A stretch of DNA of 64,000 nucleotides from Streptomyces sp. RFCAC02 (GTDB lineage: Bacteria > Actinomycetota > Actinomycetes > Streptomycetales > Streptomycetaceae), in assembly GCF_004193175.1 (NCBI RefSeq), contig NZ_SAUH01000001.1, positions 434,001 to 498,000 on the forward strand. Direction: 5' to 3'. Below are positions 1 to 8,757 of the stretch, in pieces (positions within the stretch are counted from its first letter, which is position 1; every line of letters begins with the position of its first letter). Below the pieces are notes generated by a model. The model had not been told where the DNA came from, made no database searches, and was given only the letters and a program-made list of their open reading frames with translations. Both the position numbers and the translations under genes were made by a program.

Positions 1-488
1 ACCGTGACGAGGTCGGTCTCGCGGACCATCTCCTCCGTCGTGTCGGCGAGCTGTTCGCGCACGGCGGTCGCGTCGCCGTCCAGCCAGGCCACGATCAGGG
101 CCTGGGTGCGGTCGCGGCTCACGAGCGTGGGGCTCATGTCGCGCGACCAGTAGGAGTCGACGGTGGCGACCATGGGGGTGCCGGCCAGTTCGTCGGCGAC
201 GCGGCGGCCCTCGTCGGCCACGGCGGGGTCGTCCACCGTGCCCTGCCGCGCCTCGACGAGCAGCAGGTAGTTCGGGCTGCCGTCGCCGAACTCCTCGTGC
301 AGGATCTCCTCGGCGGTGTCGGACTCCGACCCCTCGGCCTCGAACCGGGAGAGCGACAGGACGCTCTGCGCGCCGGCGCCGAGGACCGCGGCGACGAGGA
401 GGACGACCGCCCCGGCGATCAGGACGGCACGCCGTCGCCGGGCGGCCAGCAGACCCAGCCTGCGCAGCGGTGGCGGTGATGCGGACAT
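1..488 (-). CDS. MMPL family transporter (partial, C-terminus off the left edge)
   Basis: Only about 162 N-terminal codons are present; the gene continues beyond base 1. ATG at 488 has GAGGAG about ten bases upstream (499-504). The protein starts with a basic cytosolic tail, has one strong hydrophobic segment at about residues 20-42, then a soluble extracytoplasmic region with an SPNYLLLVE motif that mirrors QPNFVLLVH at the same place in the complete MMPL protein at 2826-5150. MMPL proteins are RND-superfamily proton-driven exporters of lipids and lipid-like metabolites. It lies 116 bp downstream of the secreted hydrolase on the same strand, so it is probably the last visible gene of the AfsA-led operon. 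Family assignment is good; substrate is unknown. Confidence 0.85.
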   Translation of the reverse strand, partial: MSASPPPLRRLGLLAARRRRAVLIAGAVVLLVAAVLGAGAQSVLSLSRFEAEGSESDTAEEILHEEFGDGSPNYLLLVEARQGTVDDPAVADEGRRVADELAGTPMVATVDSYWSRDMSPTLVSRDRTQALIVAWLDGDATAVREQLADTTEEMVRETDLVT

Positions 489-604
489 GGAACGCAACTC
501 CTCGTTGTGTCGCCCCGGGACGGGGTCAGGTGGTGTGGGGGTGGCGGGTCACGACACGAAGGTGGGCCGGGACGGTGGGGCGCGGGGCGCGCCGGTGGTG
601 CGGC

Positions 605-1744
605 TCAGCCGCTCTGCCGGTCCAGCCAGTCCGCCAGGGTGTCGTGCACGAGCGGTGCCTGCCGGGCGAGGCCCATGTAGTGGCCGGCGCCGGGGATCTC
701 GATCAGTTCGGTGGACTCGGCGCCGGTGAACAGCGCCTCGTGCTCCGCGCCGCCCTCGACGCGGGCGTCCTTCTCGCCGTACATGAACAGCACGGGCACC
801 TCGATCGAGGGGATCTGCCGCACGTCCATCAGCACGCCGGCGAGCTGCGACACCATGTCGCCGCACGGGTGCGCGTTCTGGTGGGGGACGGCGAGGGCCA
901 GGACCTCGGGGTCGGTGTCGTTGAAGTTGCCGGAGGCGAACTCCTCGGATCCGAGGTCGTAGTAGCTGTAGCCCTCGTTCCCGCCCTGGAGGCAGGTCTG
1001 GAGCGAGGTGAAGAAGCGGGCGTTGGCCTGGTCGGTGAGTCCGAGGTCGGTCCAGTCCATGATCACGACGCCGTCCACGTCGCGGAACGAGTACGCCGCG
1101 ATCTGGGCGACCTGGCCGCCGTTGGACTGGCCGGCCAGGAAGATCCGGTCGAACGCCCAGGTCTCGCCGCCCTCGACGGTGTAGGAGCCGTCGCGGAGCT
1201 GCTGGGTGATCTGGTGGGCCATGTCGGCCTGGCCGCCGATGCAGGTGTCGAGGCCGTTGGGCCGGTCGCTGGAGTCGTAGCCGAGGCGGTCGATGGTGAG
1301 GGACGCGTGGCCGCGCAGCGCCATCTCCTCGGCGTGGTGGTAGCCCTCGGCGTCGAGGCGCCAGTACCACTCCCCCGCGGCGATGCCGTGCTCGTACAGG
1401 GTGATCGCGGTCTCCTCGCCGGCCGCCGCCCCCTCCAGCAGCGCGCGCGGCGCGGTGAGGTGGCCGCGGATCTCGTACGTCTCGCCGTCGACGGCGCAGG
1501 CGGCGAGGGTGCGGTTCTGGTTGACGACGGTGAAGGTGACGGGGAGGTCGACGATGTCCTCGTCGGCGAGCCGCTCGGCGGTCGCGGCGGCTGCCGCCGC
1601 GGCGTCGGCCTCGGCGTCGGCGGCGGCCGCGGCGGGGTCGGCCGGGGACGCCGGCCCGGAGCCGGCGGCGACGGCCCAGACGGCGGGGCTGAGGGCGAGG
1701 AGGGTGGCCGCCGCGCCCACGACGGCGGTTCTGATGTTCGGCAT
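605..1744 (-). CDS. secreted alpha/beta hydrolase
   Basis: 379 aa. The N-terminus has a typical signal peptide (hydrophobic segment at about residues 5-28), then an Ala-rich linker and an alpha/beta-hydrolase fold. The nucleophile elbow GQSNGG is near residue 208, a candidate acid lies in YGEKDARV near 325 and the catalytic His in GAGHYMG near 354, so the triad looks complete. ATG at 1744 has GGAGG upstream. It acts outside the membrane on an unknown ester, lactone or amide. It sits 41 bp after the epimerase gene in an operon headed by a gamma-butyrolactone synthase and between two MMPL genes, so action on an exported metabolite or a lactone signal is an attractive inference, not shown by the sequence. 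Confidence 0.85.
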   Translation of the reverse strand: MPNIRTAVVGAAATLLALSPAVWAVAAGSGPASPADPAAAAADAEADAAAAAAATAERLADEDIVDLPVTFTVVNQNRTLAACAVDGETYEIRGHLTAPRALLEGAAAGEETAITLYEHGIAAGEWYWRLDAEGYHHAEEMALRGHASLTIDRLGYDSSDRPNGLDTCIGGQADMAHQITQQLRDGSYTVEGGETWAFDRIFLAGQSNGGQVAQIAAYSFRDVDGVVIMDWTDLGLTDQANARFFTSLQTCLQGGNEGYSYYDLGSEEFASGNFNDTDPEVLALAVPHQNAHPCGDMVSQLAGVLMDVRQIPSIEVPVLFMYGEKDARVEGGAEHEALFTGAESTELIEIPGAGHYMGLARQAPLVHDTLADWLDRQSG

Positions 1745-1785
1745 GGGTCAGGGCCTCCGGGGGACGGGCGGGTGGTGGCGGGGGG

Positions 1786-2829
1786 TCACGCGGCGCTCCG
1801 GGCGGGGGCGAGGAGGCCGGCGGAGCGGTACCAGGCGGCCTCGTCGGCGAACGTCTCGGCCGGCGGCCGGAAGGTGACGCCCAGTTCGTCGCGGGCGCGG
1901 TCGGAGCTGATGCGGGTGCGGTTGCCGTCGAGGAGGACGCGGACGCCCTCGCGGGTCGCGACCGGCTCGCGGCGGCGGAGTCTCGCCGAGGTCTCCAGCA
2001 GGGCGGCGAACGTGAGCGCGGCGCCGGCGGGGATCTCCCGGGGCGCGCCCACCCCGACGGCCTCGGCGACGCCGCGGCAGGTCTCGGCCAGGCGCTGCCA
2101 GCGGCCGGCGACGATGTAGCGGCGCAGGGTCCTGCCGTCCGTGGCGGCGCGCACGAGGGCGGCGGCCACGTCGCGGGCGTCCACGATGTGGTTGCCGGCC
2201 CTGGGGACCGCCCGCAGGCGGCCCTCGGCGACGGACAGGAACAGGCGTCCCGCCGATGTCGGCCCGGCGTCGCCCGGACCCCACATCCAGCCGGGCAGGA
2301 CGAGCGGCACCCGCAGGTCCTCGCGGGCGCAGAACTCGGCGATGGCCCGCTCGGCGCGCACCTTGCTGGCGCGGTAGGCGTTGCGTTCCCAGTCGGGCGG
2401 CGGGGGCGCGGACTCGTCGGCGGGCGCGTCGGGGGTGCCGGGTGCCAGGGTGTTGATGGAGCTGGTCTGCACGACGACCGGGACGCCGGCGTCCACGGCG
2501 GCGCGCAGGAGGTCCGTGACGGCGTCCACGTTCGTGCGGAACAGCAGCGGCAGGTCGGCGCCGGGCTGGTAGTACTCGCGGAAGTAGGCGGCGGTGTGGA
2601 TCACGGCGTCGGCGCCGGTGAGGGCGGAACGGTAGCTCGCCGGGTCGGTGATGTCGCCCCTCACGGTGGTGAGGAGGTCGTCCGCGGGCAGCAGGCGGCG
2701 TGCCTTGTCCGGGTCGCGGACGAGGGCGGTGACCTCGGTGCCGTCCGCGAGGAGCCGGGCGGTCACGGCGGTGCCGAGCAGGCCGGTGGCGCCGGTGACG
2801 ACCACCCGGCGCAGGGCGGGGGTGCTCAC
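1786..2829 (-). CDS. NAD-dependent epimerase/dehydratase (extended SDR)
   Basis: 347 aa. The GTG start at 2829 overlaps the MMPL stop by four bases (GTGA) and has GGAGGAAA just upstream. The Rossmann motif TGATGLLG is at the N-terminus and the active-site YRASK (YxxxK) near residue 170, both typical of extended short-chain dehydrogenases that oxidise or reduce a hydroxyl using NAD(P). No membrane segment or signal peptide is seen. In an AfsA-led operon it could supply the reductive step that follows butenolide formation, as reductases do in known gamma-butyrolactone pathways; this role is inferred from context only. A sugar or sterol substrate is the alternative. Confidence 0.85.
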   Translation of the reverse strand: MSTPALRRVVVTGATGLLGTAVTARLLADGTEVTALVRDPDKARRLLPADDLLTTVRGDITDPASYRSALTGADAVIHTAAYFREYYQPGADLPLLFRTNVDAVTDLLRAAVDAGVPVVVQTSSINTLAPGTPDAPADESAPPPPDWERNAYRASKVRAERAIAEFCAREDLRVPLVLPGWMWGPGDAGPTSAGRLFLSVAEGRLRAVPRAGNHIVDARDVAAALVRAATDGRTLRRYIVAGRWQRLAETCRGVAEAVGVGAPREIPAGAALTFAALLETSARLRRREPVATREGVRVLLDGNRTRISSDRARDELGVTFRPPAETFADEAAWYRSAGLLAPARSAA

Positions 2830-5150
2830 GGGGTTTCCTCCAGTACGGGTTCGCGGGGCGGGCCGGCCGGGACCGCCGTGCCCGGTGGTGGCGGGGCCGC
2901 GGGCTCCGGTTCGAGGGGTTCCTCGCGGAGGCCGAACCGCTGCTGGAAGCGGCGCAGGGGCGCCGGCGCCCACCAGGTGGCGCGTCCGCCCAGGCGCATG
3001 ACGGCCGGCACCAGCAGGCCGCGCACCACCGTGGAGTCGACGATGACGGCGAGGGCGACGCCGAGGCCGAGCATCTTGGTGTTGGTGATGCGGGAGGTCC
3101 CGATGGCGACCAGGACGACGGACAGGATGAGCGCCGCGGCGGTGATGACGCCTCCGGTGCGCTGCACGCCCGCGATGATCGCCGCGCGGGAGTCGCCGCT
3201 GCGGCGGTACTCCTCGGTGACGCGCGACAGGAGGAAGACGCCGTAGTCCATCGACAGACCGAACGCCACGCAGAACATCAGCACCGGCAGTGTGACCTCG
3301 ATCGTGCCGGTCGCGGTGAAGCCGAGGAGTCCGGACAGGTTGCCGTCCTGGAAGACCCAGACGACCGCGCCGAACATGGCGGTGAGGCTCAGGGCGTTCA
3401 GCACGACCGACATGACGGGGATGAAGAGGCTGCCGGTCAGCAGGAACATCAGGACGAGCGAGGCGCCGACGATGATGACGCCGGCCCACAGCAGGCGGGA
3501 GGAGATGGCCTCCTTGCTGTCGGCGAGGACGGCCGCCTCGCCGCCCACCAGCGTCTCGAAGTCCCTGAACTCGGCGCGGGCGCCGATCTCGCGGACCGAG
3601 CCGACCAGCGTGCCGGCCTCGGGAGAGCTGATCTCCATGCCGGAGTCGGGGACGACGGAGATGTGGCTCATGCCCGCGTCGGCGCGGACGGAGTGGGCGG
3701 GGGTGGGCGAGACGGTCTGCTCGCCGTCCTCGTAGGTGCCGACCGGGGTGTCCACGTACGAGACACCGGGCAGCCCGGAGAGGGCGACGGCGTACCGGTC
3801 GAGGGCGTCGGCCACCGTCTCGCGCGCGGAGTCGGCCTCGCGGGCGACGATCTCGACGGTCGCGGTGGCGCTGCTGTCGAAGTCGGAGCGGATCACGTCC
3901 TGGGCGACGCGCGCCTCCGCGCCCTGCGGGAGCTGCCGGTCGTCCGTCGTGCCGAACTGGACGTTCAGGAAGGGCAGTCCGATGACGACGAGGACGACGG
4001 TGGTGCCGATGGCGAACAGCGGGGCGCGGCCGACGGAGGCCCGCGCGATCCGCAGCCACCCGCGGCCCTCCTCGGCCGGCCCGGCGGCGGGCCGGTTCCG
4101 GCGCCGCCGGATGCGCAGGGCGTCCACGCGGTGGCCGAGGAGCATCAGCAGGGCGGGCAGCAGGGTGAGGGCGGCAGCGGCGGCGAGGATGACGACGCTG
4201 ATGCCGGCGTAGGCGAAGGAGCGCAGGAAGTAGAGCGGGAAGACGAGCATCGCCGACAGCGACACGGCGACGGTGAGGGCGGAGAACAGCACCGCGCGGC
4301 CGGCCGTGCGGACGGTGGTGGCGACGGCGTCGGCCGGCTCCGCGCCCGCGGCGAGTTCCTCGCGGTAGCGGCGGACGATCAGGAGCGCGTAGTCGATCGC
4401 GAGGCCGAGGCCGAGCGCGGTGGTGAGGTTCTGGGCGAAGACCGACACGTCGGTGAACTCGGTGATGACGCGCACCGCGGCGTTCGTGCCGAGGATGGCG
4501 ACGATCCCGACGCCGAGGGGCAGCAGCGCCGCCACGACGCCGCCGAAGACGAGGACGAGGATCAGCAGGGTGATCGGCAGGGCGATCAGCTCGGCGGTGA
4601 GCAGGTCCTCCTCGATGGTGGACTGCACCTCGTCGAGGACGGCGACGCGCCCGCCGATCGTCACCTCGATGTGCTCGGTGCCCTCCGGCGTGCCGCTGTA
4701 CTGCGGGGCGATGCGGGCCAGGGTGGCCTGGGCCTCGTCCTCGCCGCCGCTGATGTGGCCGAGCACCATGGCGTAGTCGCCGTCCTCGGACCTGAGCTGG
4801 TCGGCACCGGTCTGCCAGTAGGACGTGACGCCGGACAGGTCGGGTTCGAACGCGAGCCGTTCGCCGAGGAGGATGCCCTCGCGGGCCACGTCGAGGTCGT
4901 CGACGGCGGCGCCGCCGGTGGGGTGGACGAGGAGGACGAAGTTCGGCTGGCTGGTGGGGAAGGTCTCCTCCAGCAGCTCGGTGGCGCGGGCCGACTCGGA
5001 GGAGGTGTCCTCGGTGCCGCCGTTGAGCAGCCGGTCCGCGACCCCGCCGCCGACGAGGACGGCGTCGATGAGGAACAGCGCGGCGAAGAACAGGACGAAC
5101 TTCGGCCAGCGCGCCCTGCGGGCGGCGGTGGCGCGTGCGGGTGCGGTCAT
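2826..5150 (-). CDS. MMPL family RND transporter
   Basis: 774 aa, typical length for an actinobacterial MMPL exporter. One N-terminal membrane segment precedes a large extracytoplasmic loop, then a membrane bundle, a second loop and a second bundle. Both halves carry the GxxxDY proton-relay motif (GLAIDY near residue 250, GLSMDY near 635). ATG at 5150 has AGGTGAGG upstream and follows the FAD monooxygenase by 8 bp; its stop overlaps the epimerase start. This class exports lipids, siderophores or polyketide-like compounds in mycobacteria and Streptomyces. Translational coupling into the AfsA operon suggests it exports the product made by its neighbours; substrate is inferred. Confidence 0.92.
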   Translation of the reverse strand: MTAPARATAARRARWPKFVLFFAALFLIDAVLVGGGVADRLLNGGTEDTSSESARATELLEETFPTSQPNFVLLVHPTGGAAVDDLDVAREGILLGERLAFEPDLSGVTSYWQTGADQLRSEDGDYAMVLGHISGGEDEAQATLARIAPQYSGTPEGTEHIEVTIGGRVAVLDEVQSTIEEDLLTAELIALPITLLILVLVFGGVVAALLPLGVGIVAILGTNAAVRVITEFTDVSVFAQNLTTALGLGLAIDYALLIVRRYREELAAGAEPADAVATTVRTAGRAVLFSALTVAVSLSAMLVFPLYFLRSFAYAGISVVILAAAAALTLLPALLMLLGHRVDALRIRRRRNRPAAGPAEEGRGWLRIARASVGRAPLFAIGTTVVLVVIGLPFLNVQFGTTDDRQLPQGAEARVAQDVIRSDFDSSATATVEIVAREADSARETVADALDRYAVALSGLPGVSYVDTPVGTYEDGEQTVSPTPAHSVRADAGMSHISVVPDSGMEISSPEAGTLVGSVREIGARAEFRDFETLVGGEAAVLADSKEAISSRLLWAGVIIVGASLVLMFLLTGSLFIPVMSVVLNALSLTAMFGAVVWVFQDGNLSGLLGFTATGTIEVTLPVLMFCVAFGLSMDYGVFLLSRVTEEYRRSGDSRAAIIAGVQRTGGVITAAALILSVVLVAIGTSRITNTKMLGLGVALAVIVDSTVVRGLLVPAVMRLGGRATWWAPAPLRRFQQRFGLREEPLEPEPAAPPPPGTAVPAGPPREPVLEETP

Positions 5151-5158
5151 GACGGGCC

Positions 5159-6802
5159 TCACCTGGGTCCCGACAGGTCGCCGGACGCGGCGGGCGCGGA
5201 CACGGGCAGGTGCGCGAGCAGGTCCGTGACCCGGTCCGGCGCGCAGCGGGCACCGACCGTGCCGTCGGGCCTGACGTACACGAGCTGGGCGGCGCGGTCC
5301 TCGTCGGGGGCGGCGGACGCGAGGTCGTGCGCGGGTGCCTCGCCGGGCGCGGGGACGCCGCCGGAGCCCGCGCGCACGAGCAGCACGGCGGTGCGCCCGT
5401 CGCCGGTGCGGCGCCTGACCTCGGCTGCGGCCTGCGCGGCGCGGTCCGGGGCGCGGCCGTCGTCGATGACGAGGACGGTGTGGCGGCCGGCGGCGACGTA
5501 GCCGTGCAGCGTGGCGGCGTCGGTGCCGTGCAGCGGGGTGAGCGCGAGGTCGGGGACGCGGCGGCCGGGCCGGAACGGTCCCTCGGGGCCGGCGCCGCGC
5601 TGGACGGCGGGGCTCGCGGAGTGGTCGAGGTCGACCTGGGCCAGCTCGGGGACGAAGCGCCGCTCCAGCGCGCCGCGGCGCGACAGCCGGCCGAGGACCG
5701 CGTCGCGCAGGCGGCGCAGCAGCGGATTGCGGATGAGCCACAGTCTGGTCTGCCGGTCGGCGTTGGCGACGGCGCGGACGGCGGCGGGGCGGCGTTCCGC
5801 CTCGTAGCTGTCCAGCAGGGCGGTGTCGCCGGTGCGGCAGGCTGCGGCGAGCTTCCAGCCGATGTCGTAGCCGTCCTGGACGCCGGTGTTGAGGCCCTGG
5901 CCGCCGGCCGGGCTGTGGACGTGCGCGGCGTCGCCGGCGAGGAACACCCGTCCCGAGCGGAACGCGGCGGCGACCTTCGTGTGGACCTGGAAGCGGCTGC
6001 TCCACCAGGTGTCGGTGATGCGCCAGCGGCCCGGGCCGCGCGCGTCGAGGAGCCGCTGGAGCTCGGCGGTGTCCGGCCGGTCGGTGCGGGTGCCGGCCCG
6101 CTGGTCGAAGAAGACGCGGTGGCCGCCCTCCGGCAGCGACACGACGACGAGGACCCCGTCGGGCGTCAGGTGGTACTGCGCCTCGCGGTCGGGCAGGGCG
6201 GTGCCGCCGCCCGCGTCGAGCACGACGTCGCCGAGGAGGAAGTCACGGGGGTAGGTGGCGCCCTCGAACGGGACGCCGACCCGGTCGCGGACCGTGCTGT
6301 GCATGCCGTCGGCCGCGATCAGCCAGGTCGCGGTCTCGGTGCTCTCCGCGGGCTGTGCGGGGTCCGTCGAGCGCAGGACGGCGGTGACGCGCTCGGGCGC
6401 GGTGGTGACCGCGGTGACCTCGGTGTTCCAGCGGACCGAGCCGCCGAGGCGGGTGAGGCGGTCGTACAGCAGTTCCTCGGTGACGGGCTGCGGGACGCAC
6501 AGCGGCCCGGGGAACCGGGTGCCGGCCAGGCCGCCGAACCGTACGGCGGCGACCTTGCGGCCGCGCGACCAGTAGGAGGCGCCGGCCAGCGCGAGGGCGC
6601 GGCCGGCGAGGGGCTCGGCGACGCCGAGGCGGTCCAGGGCCTCCAGGGCGCCGCTCCACAGCACCAGGGCCTTCGGCGCGGTGGCCGGTCCGCCGCGGCG
6701 GTCCACGACCGTGACGGGCACGCCGTGGAGGAGCAGCGTGCAGGCGGCGGTGAGCCCGGTGGGGCCCGCGCCGACGATCAGGACGGTGTGGTCGTCGGTC
6801 AT
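5159..6802 (-). CDS. FAD-dependent aromatic/polyketide monooxygenase (PheA/TfdB type)
   Basis: 547 aa. The FAD-binding dinucleotide motif GAGPTGLT is at residues 11-18, the DG motif (IAADGMHS) near 165, and the GD ribose-binding motif (LAGDAAH) near 286 followed by GGQGLNTGVQD, the standard order for group A flavin hydroxylases. A roughly 150-residue thioredoxin-like C-terminal domain matches the phenol-hydroxylase subfamily. The start ATG at 6802 overlaps the HAD gene stop (ATGA). Such enzymes hydroxylate, epoxidise or do Baeyer-Villiger-type insertions on aromatic or polyketide substrates, and some inactivate rifamycins. Here it probably tailors the operon product. Confidence 0.9.
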   Translation of the reverse strand: MTDDHTVLIVGAGPTGLTAACTLLLHGVPVTVVDRRGGPATAPKALVLWSGALEALDRLGVAEPLAGRALALAGASYWSRGRKVAAVRFGGLAGTRFPGPLCVPQPVTEELLYDRLTRLGGSVRWNTEVTAVTTAPERVTAVLRSTDPAQPAESTETATWLIAADGMHSTVRDRVGVPFEGATYPRDFLLGDVVLDAGGGTALPDREAQYHLTPDGVLVVVSLPEGGHRVFFDQRAGTRTDRPDTAELQRLLDARGPGRWRITDTWWSSRFQVHTKVAAAFRSGRVFLAGDAAHVHSPAGGQGLNTGVQDGYDIGWKLAAACRTGDTALLDSYEAERRPAAVRAVANADRQTRLWLIRNPLLRRLRDAVLGRLSRRGALERRFVPELAQVDLDHSASPAVQRGAGPEGPFRPGRRVPDLALTPLHGTDAATLHGYVAAGRHTVLVIDDGRAPDRAAQAAAEVRRRTGDGRTAVLLVRAGSGGVPAPGEAPAHDLASAAPDEDRAAQLVYVRPDGTVGARCAPDRVTDLLAHLPVSAPAASGDLSGPR

Positions 6803-7473
6803 GCCCCGACTCCTTCAGCGGTGAGATCCACATCGAGATCCAGCAGCGTGCCGACGTCCTTGACGGCCTGTGCTGTGGTGCTGAACGCAACGGTGTGCAT
6901 GCCCAACTCGCGGGCGGGCACGAGGTTTTCCTCCGTGTCGTCGAGGAAGACGCACCGGTCGGGCGCGACGTTGAGCCGGGTGAGGAGCCGGTGGTAGATC
7001 TCCGGGTCCGGCTTGCGCACGCCCTCCTCGGACGAGTCGACGACCAGGTCGAACAGCTCGTCCACAGGGAGCGTGGCGCGCCAGCGCGGCCGCCATTCGC
7101 GGACGTTGTTCGTGAGCAGCGCGACCCTGACGCCGGCGGCGCGGACCGCGTGCAGGTAGGCGACGAGGTCGTCGTTGGCGTGGCGGCCGCGGAACCACAG
7201 CTCGCCGAACGGCCGGCCGGCCAGGATGTCGCCGGTGCCGGGCGGCAGCTCGGCGGTGACGCGGCCGATCATCTCGGCCTCCGTGATGGCGCCGGTCTCC
7301 AGGTCGGCCATGGGCGTGGCGCCGTACCGCTCGGTGGCCCGCAGGAACGCCGTGACGATCGTCTCCAGCGGGACGCCGACCCGGTTCGCGAACAACTGGT
7401 ACGTCTCACCGAGGGGATTGGTGAGGACGCCGCCGTAGTCGACGACGAGGGTGTCGATCCGGTTCAGACCCAC
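6799..7473 (-). CDS. HAD-superfamily hydrolase (candidate signal phosphatase)
   Basis: 224 aa from the GTG at 7473, chosen because GGAGG lies 7-8 bases upstream; it overlaps the AfsA gene by 10 bp. Motif I is VVDYGGVLT with nucleophile Asp12, motif II LLTNN, motif III Lys in GVRKPDPEIY and motif IV FLDDTEENL, so all catalytic positions are present; the usual second Asp of motif I is Gly, as in the DxGGV subgroup that includes sugar phosphatases. A-factor synthesis needs a phosphatase after AfsA condenses beta-ketoacyl-ACP with dihydroxyacetone phosphate. A HAD enzyme translationally coupled to an AfsA homologue is a good candidate for that step, by inference. Confidence 0.88.
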   Translation of the reverse strand: MGLNRIDTLVVDYGGVLTNPLGETYQLFANRVGVPLETIVTAFLRATERYGATPMADLETGAITEAEMIGRVTAELPPGTGDILAGRPFGELWFRGRHANDDLVAYLHAVRAAGVRVALLTNNVREWRPRWRATLPVDELFDLVVDSSEEGVRKPDPEIYHRLLTRLNVAPDRCVFLDDTEENLVPARELGMHTVAFSTTAQAVKDVGTLLDLDVDLTAEGVGA

Positions 7474-8483
7474 TGGGCCACCTCCACGGTGACATCGCTG
7501 CAGACGGTGCCGCTCTGCTCGGTGCGGACGGCGACGGGCACGGTGAGGAGCCCCAGCTCCTCGCCCTGGCGCACGCCGCCCACCTTGGCCAGCACGGTGG
7601 TGGCCAGGTCGAGTTCGGCGAATTCGGTGAACGTGGTGCCGAGCGCGGTCACCACGAGGTGCTCGGGGGACAGGCCGTGCAGCCGGGCGACCGCCGCGAC
7701 GGCGACCTGCCGGGCGGCCTCCAGCTGGAGGTTCCCCGGCACGTGGTCGAGCTGGTGGTCGAACAGGTGCGGGTGCGCCGTGTCGACGACGACACGGGCG
7801 AGCGCGTTGCCCCCGGTGTCCACGGCCGGATCGGTCACCACGACGTTGCGCGGGTCGCGGCGCCCGATGGCGGCGGGGGGCGCGGGCGCGAGCCGGGCGA
7901 CGAGCGTCGCGCCGGGGTCGGCCCCGCGCACGCGCTCCCGCCCCTTGGCCCTGAGCATGTCGAACGCCCGGCGGCTGACGAAGGTGAGCCCGCCGGCGGC
8001 CTGGAGCGCGGCGGTCCCGTCGATCTCCAGGACGCCGTCGAAGTCGAGACCGAGGACGCGGCCGGCGCGGTTGCGCGCCGGCCGGACCGTCATGCGGATG
8101 ACGACCTGCGCGGGGCGCGCGCCGATGCGCAGCGCGGCCAGGGACCGCACGCGGTAGTGCATCTCTTTGAAGATGAACGCGCTGTCCAGCGGGACGTCGA
8201 GGTGCCGGTGCGCGACGAACACGCCCGCCTGCCGCAGGACTTCCACGATGAGCAGGAAGTCGTACGATGCCGGGTTCTCCCCGATGAGGTGCCCGCGCGG
8301 GAGCTGTGCCGCGACCTCGAACGCCGCCTCGGCGGCACCGGGCCGGTTGCCGGGGGCGGCGATGGAATCGGTGATGAACACCTCGGCCACGGACGCGCGG
8401 TGCACCAGCGCGCGCGGGACGGTCGCGTCGAAGCGCAGCCGCTCGCGGTCCGTGGATGAGGGGAGTTCCATGGGCAGGGTCAT
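7464..8483 (-). CDS. AfsA/ScbA-family gamma-butyrolactone biosynthesis protein
   Basis: 339 aa, two tandem hotdog-like A-factor domains. The first has VHRASVAEVFITD followed by the hydrophobic DFLLIVEVLRQAG helix; the second has VVDTAHPHLFDHQLDHVPG and LQLEAARQ, the signature of AfsA, ScbA and BarX. AfsA-type enzymes transfer a beta-ketoacyl chain onto dihydroxyacetone phosphate to start gamma-butyrolactone or butenolide hormones that control antibiotic production and development. ATG at 8483 has AAGGAGAG upstream. It is the first gene of the leftward operon and is divergent from dhaK across 274 bp. The neighbouring dhaKLM genes use free dihydroxyacetone, which may be coincidence. No ArpA/ScbR-type receptor is adjacent. 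Confidence 0.93.
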   Translation of the reverse strand: MTLPMELPSSTDRERLRFDATVPRALVHRASVAEVFITDSIAAPGNRPGAAEAAFEVAAQLPRGHLIGENPASYDFLLIVEVLRQAGVFVAHRHLDVPLDSAFIFKEMHYRVRSLAALRIGARPAQVVIRMTVRPARNRAGRVLGLDFDGVLEIDGTAALQAAGGLTFVSRRAFDMLRAKGRERVRGADPGATLVARLAPAPPAAIGRRDPRNVVVTDPAVDTGGNALARVVVDTAHPHLFDHQLDHVPGNLQLEAARQVAVAAVARLHGLSPEHLVVTALGTTFTEFAELDLATTVLAKVGGVRQGEELGLLTVPVAVRTEQSGTVCSDVTVEVAQWV

Positions 8484-8757
8484 GCCGTGCTCTCCTTCCG
8501 GGTCCGCTCGGGGCGCCACCGGGTGCCCTGGCGAAGATCGTGTCGGGCGGCGCTGACCGGCCGCTGGAAGGATCGCTGAAGCCGTGCTGAAGGGCGCGGC
8601 CCCTCCTCGGGGCGCGCGTTCCAGGGCGGTGCGCCGCTGGTACGCGCCCGGCGCGCGCTGAACCGTTCCCCCCGCCGGGTTCGCGCGGATACTGGGCGGG
8701 TGAGCGGCGCCGCGGCCGCGCAGGGGCCGCGGCCGACCCCCGTCGTGGAGGCCAGTC

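Noticed and set aside
470..2119. Long open frame on the plus strand, antisense to the secreted hydrolase and epimerase
   Set aside because: Repetitive Val/Gly/Arg/Asp-rich translation typical of the antisense of high-GC genes, while the minus strand encodes recognisable enzymes.
3663..5501. 612-codon open frame antisense to the MMPL transporter
   Set aside because: Low-complexity translation (Asp/Glu/Gln/Gly-rich) and no motif; the opposite strand has a full MMPL protein.
8484..8757. Butyrolactone-receptor (ARE-type) site between the afsA-like gene and dhaK
   Set aside because: No convincing match was found; the GAACCG...CGGGTTC resemblance near 8660-8685 is weak.
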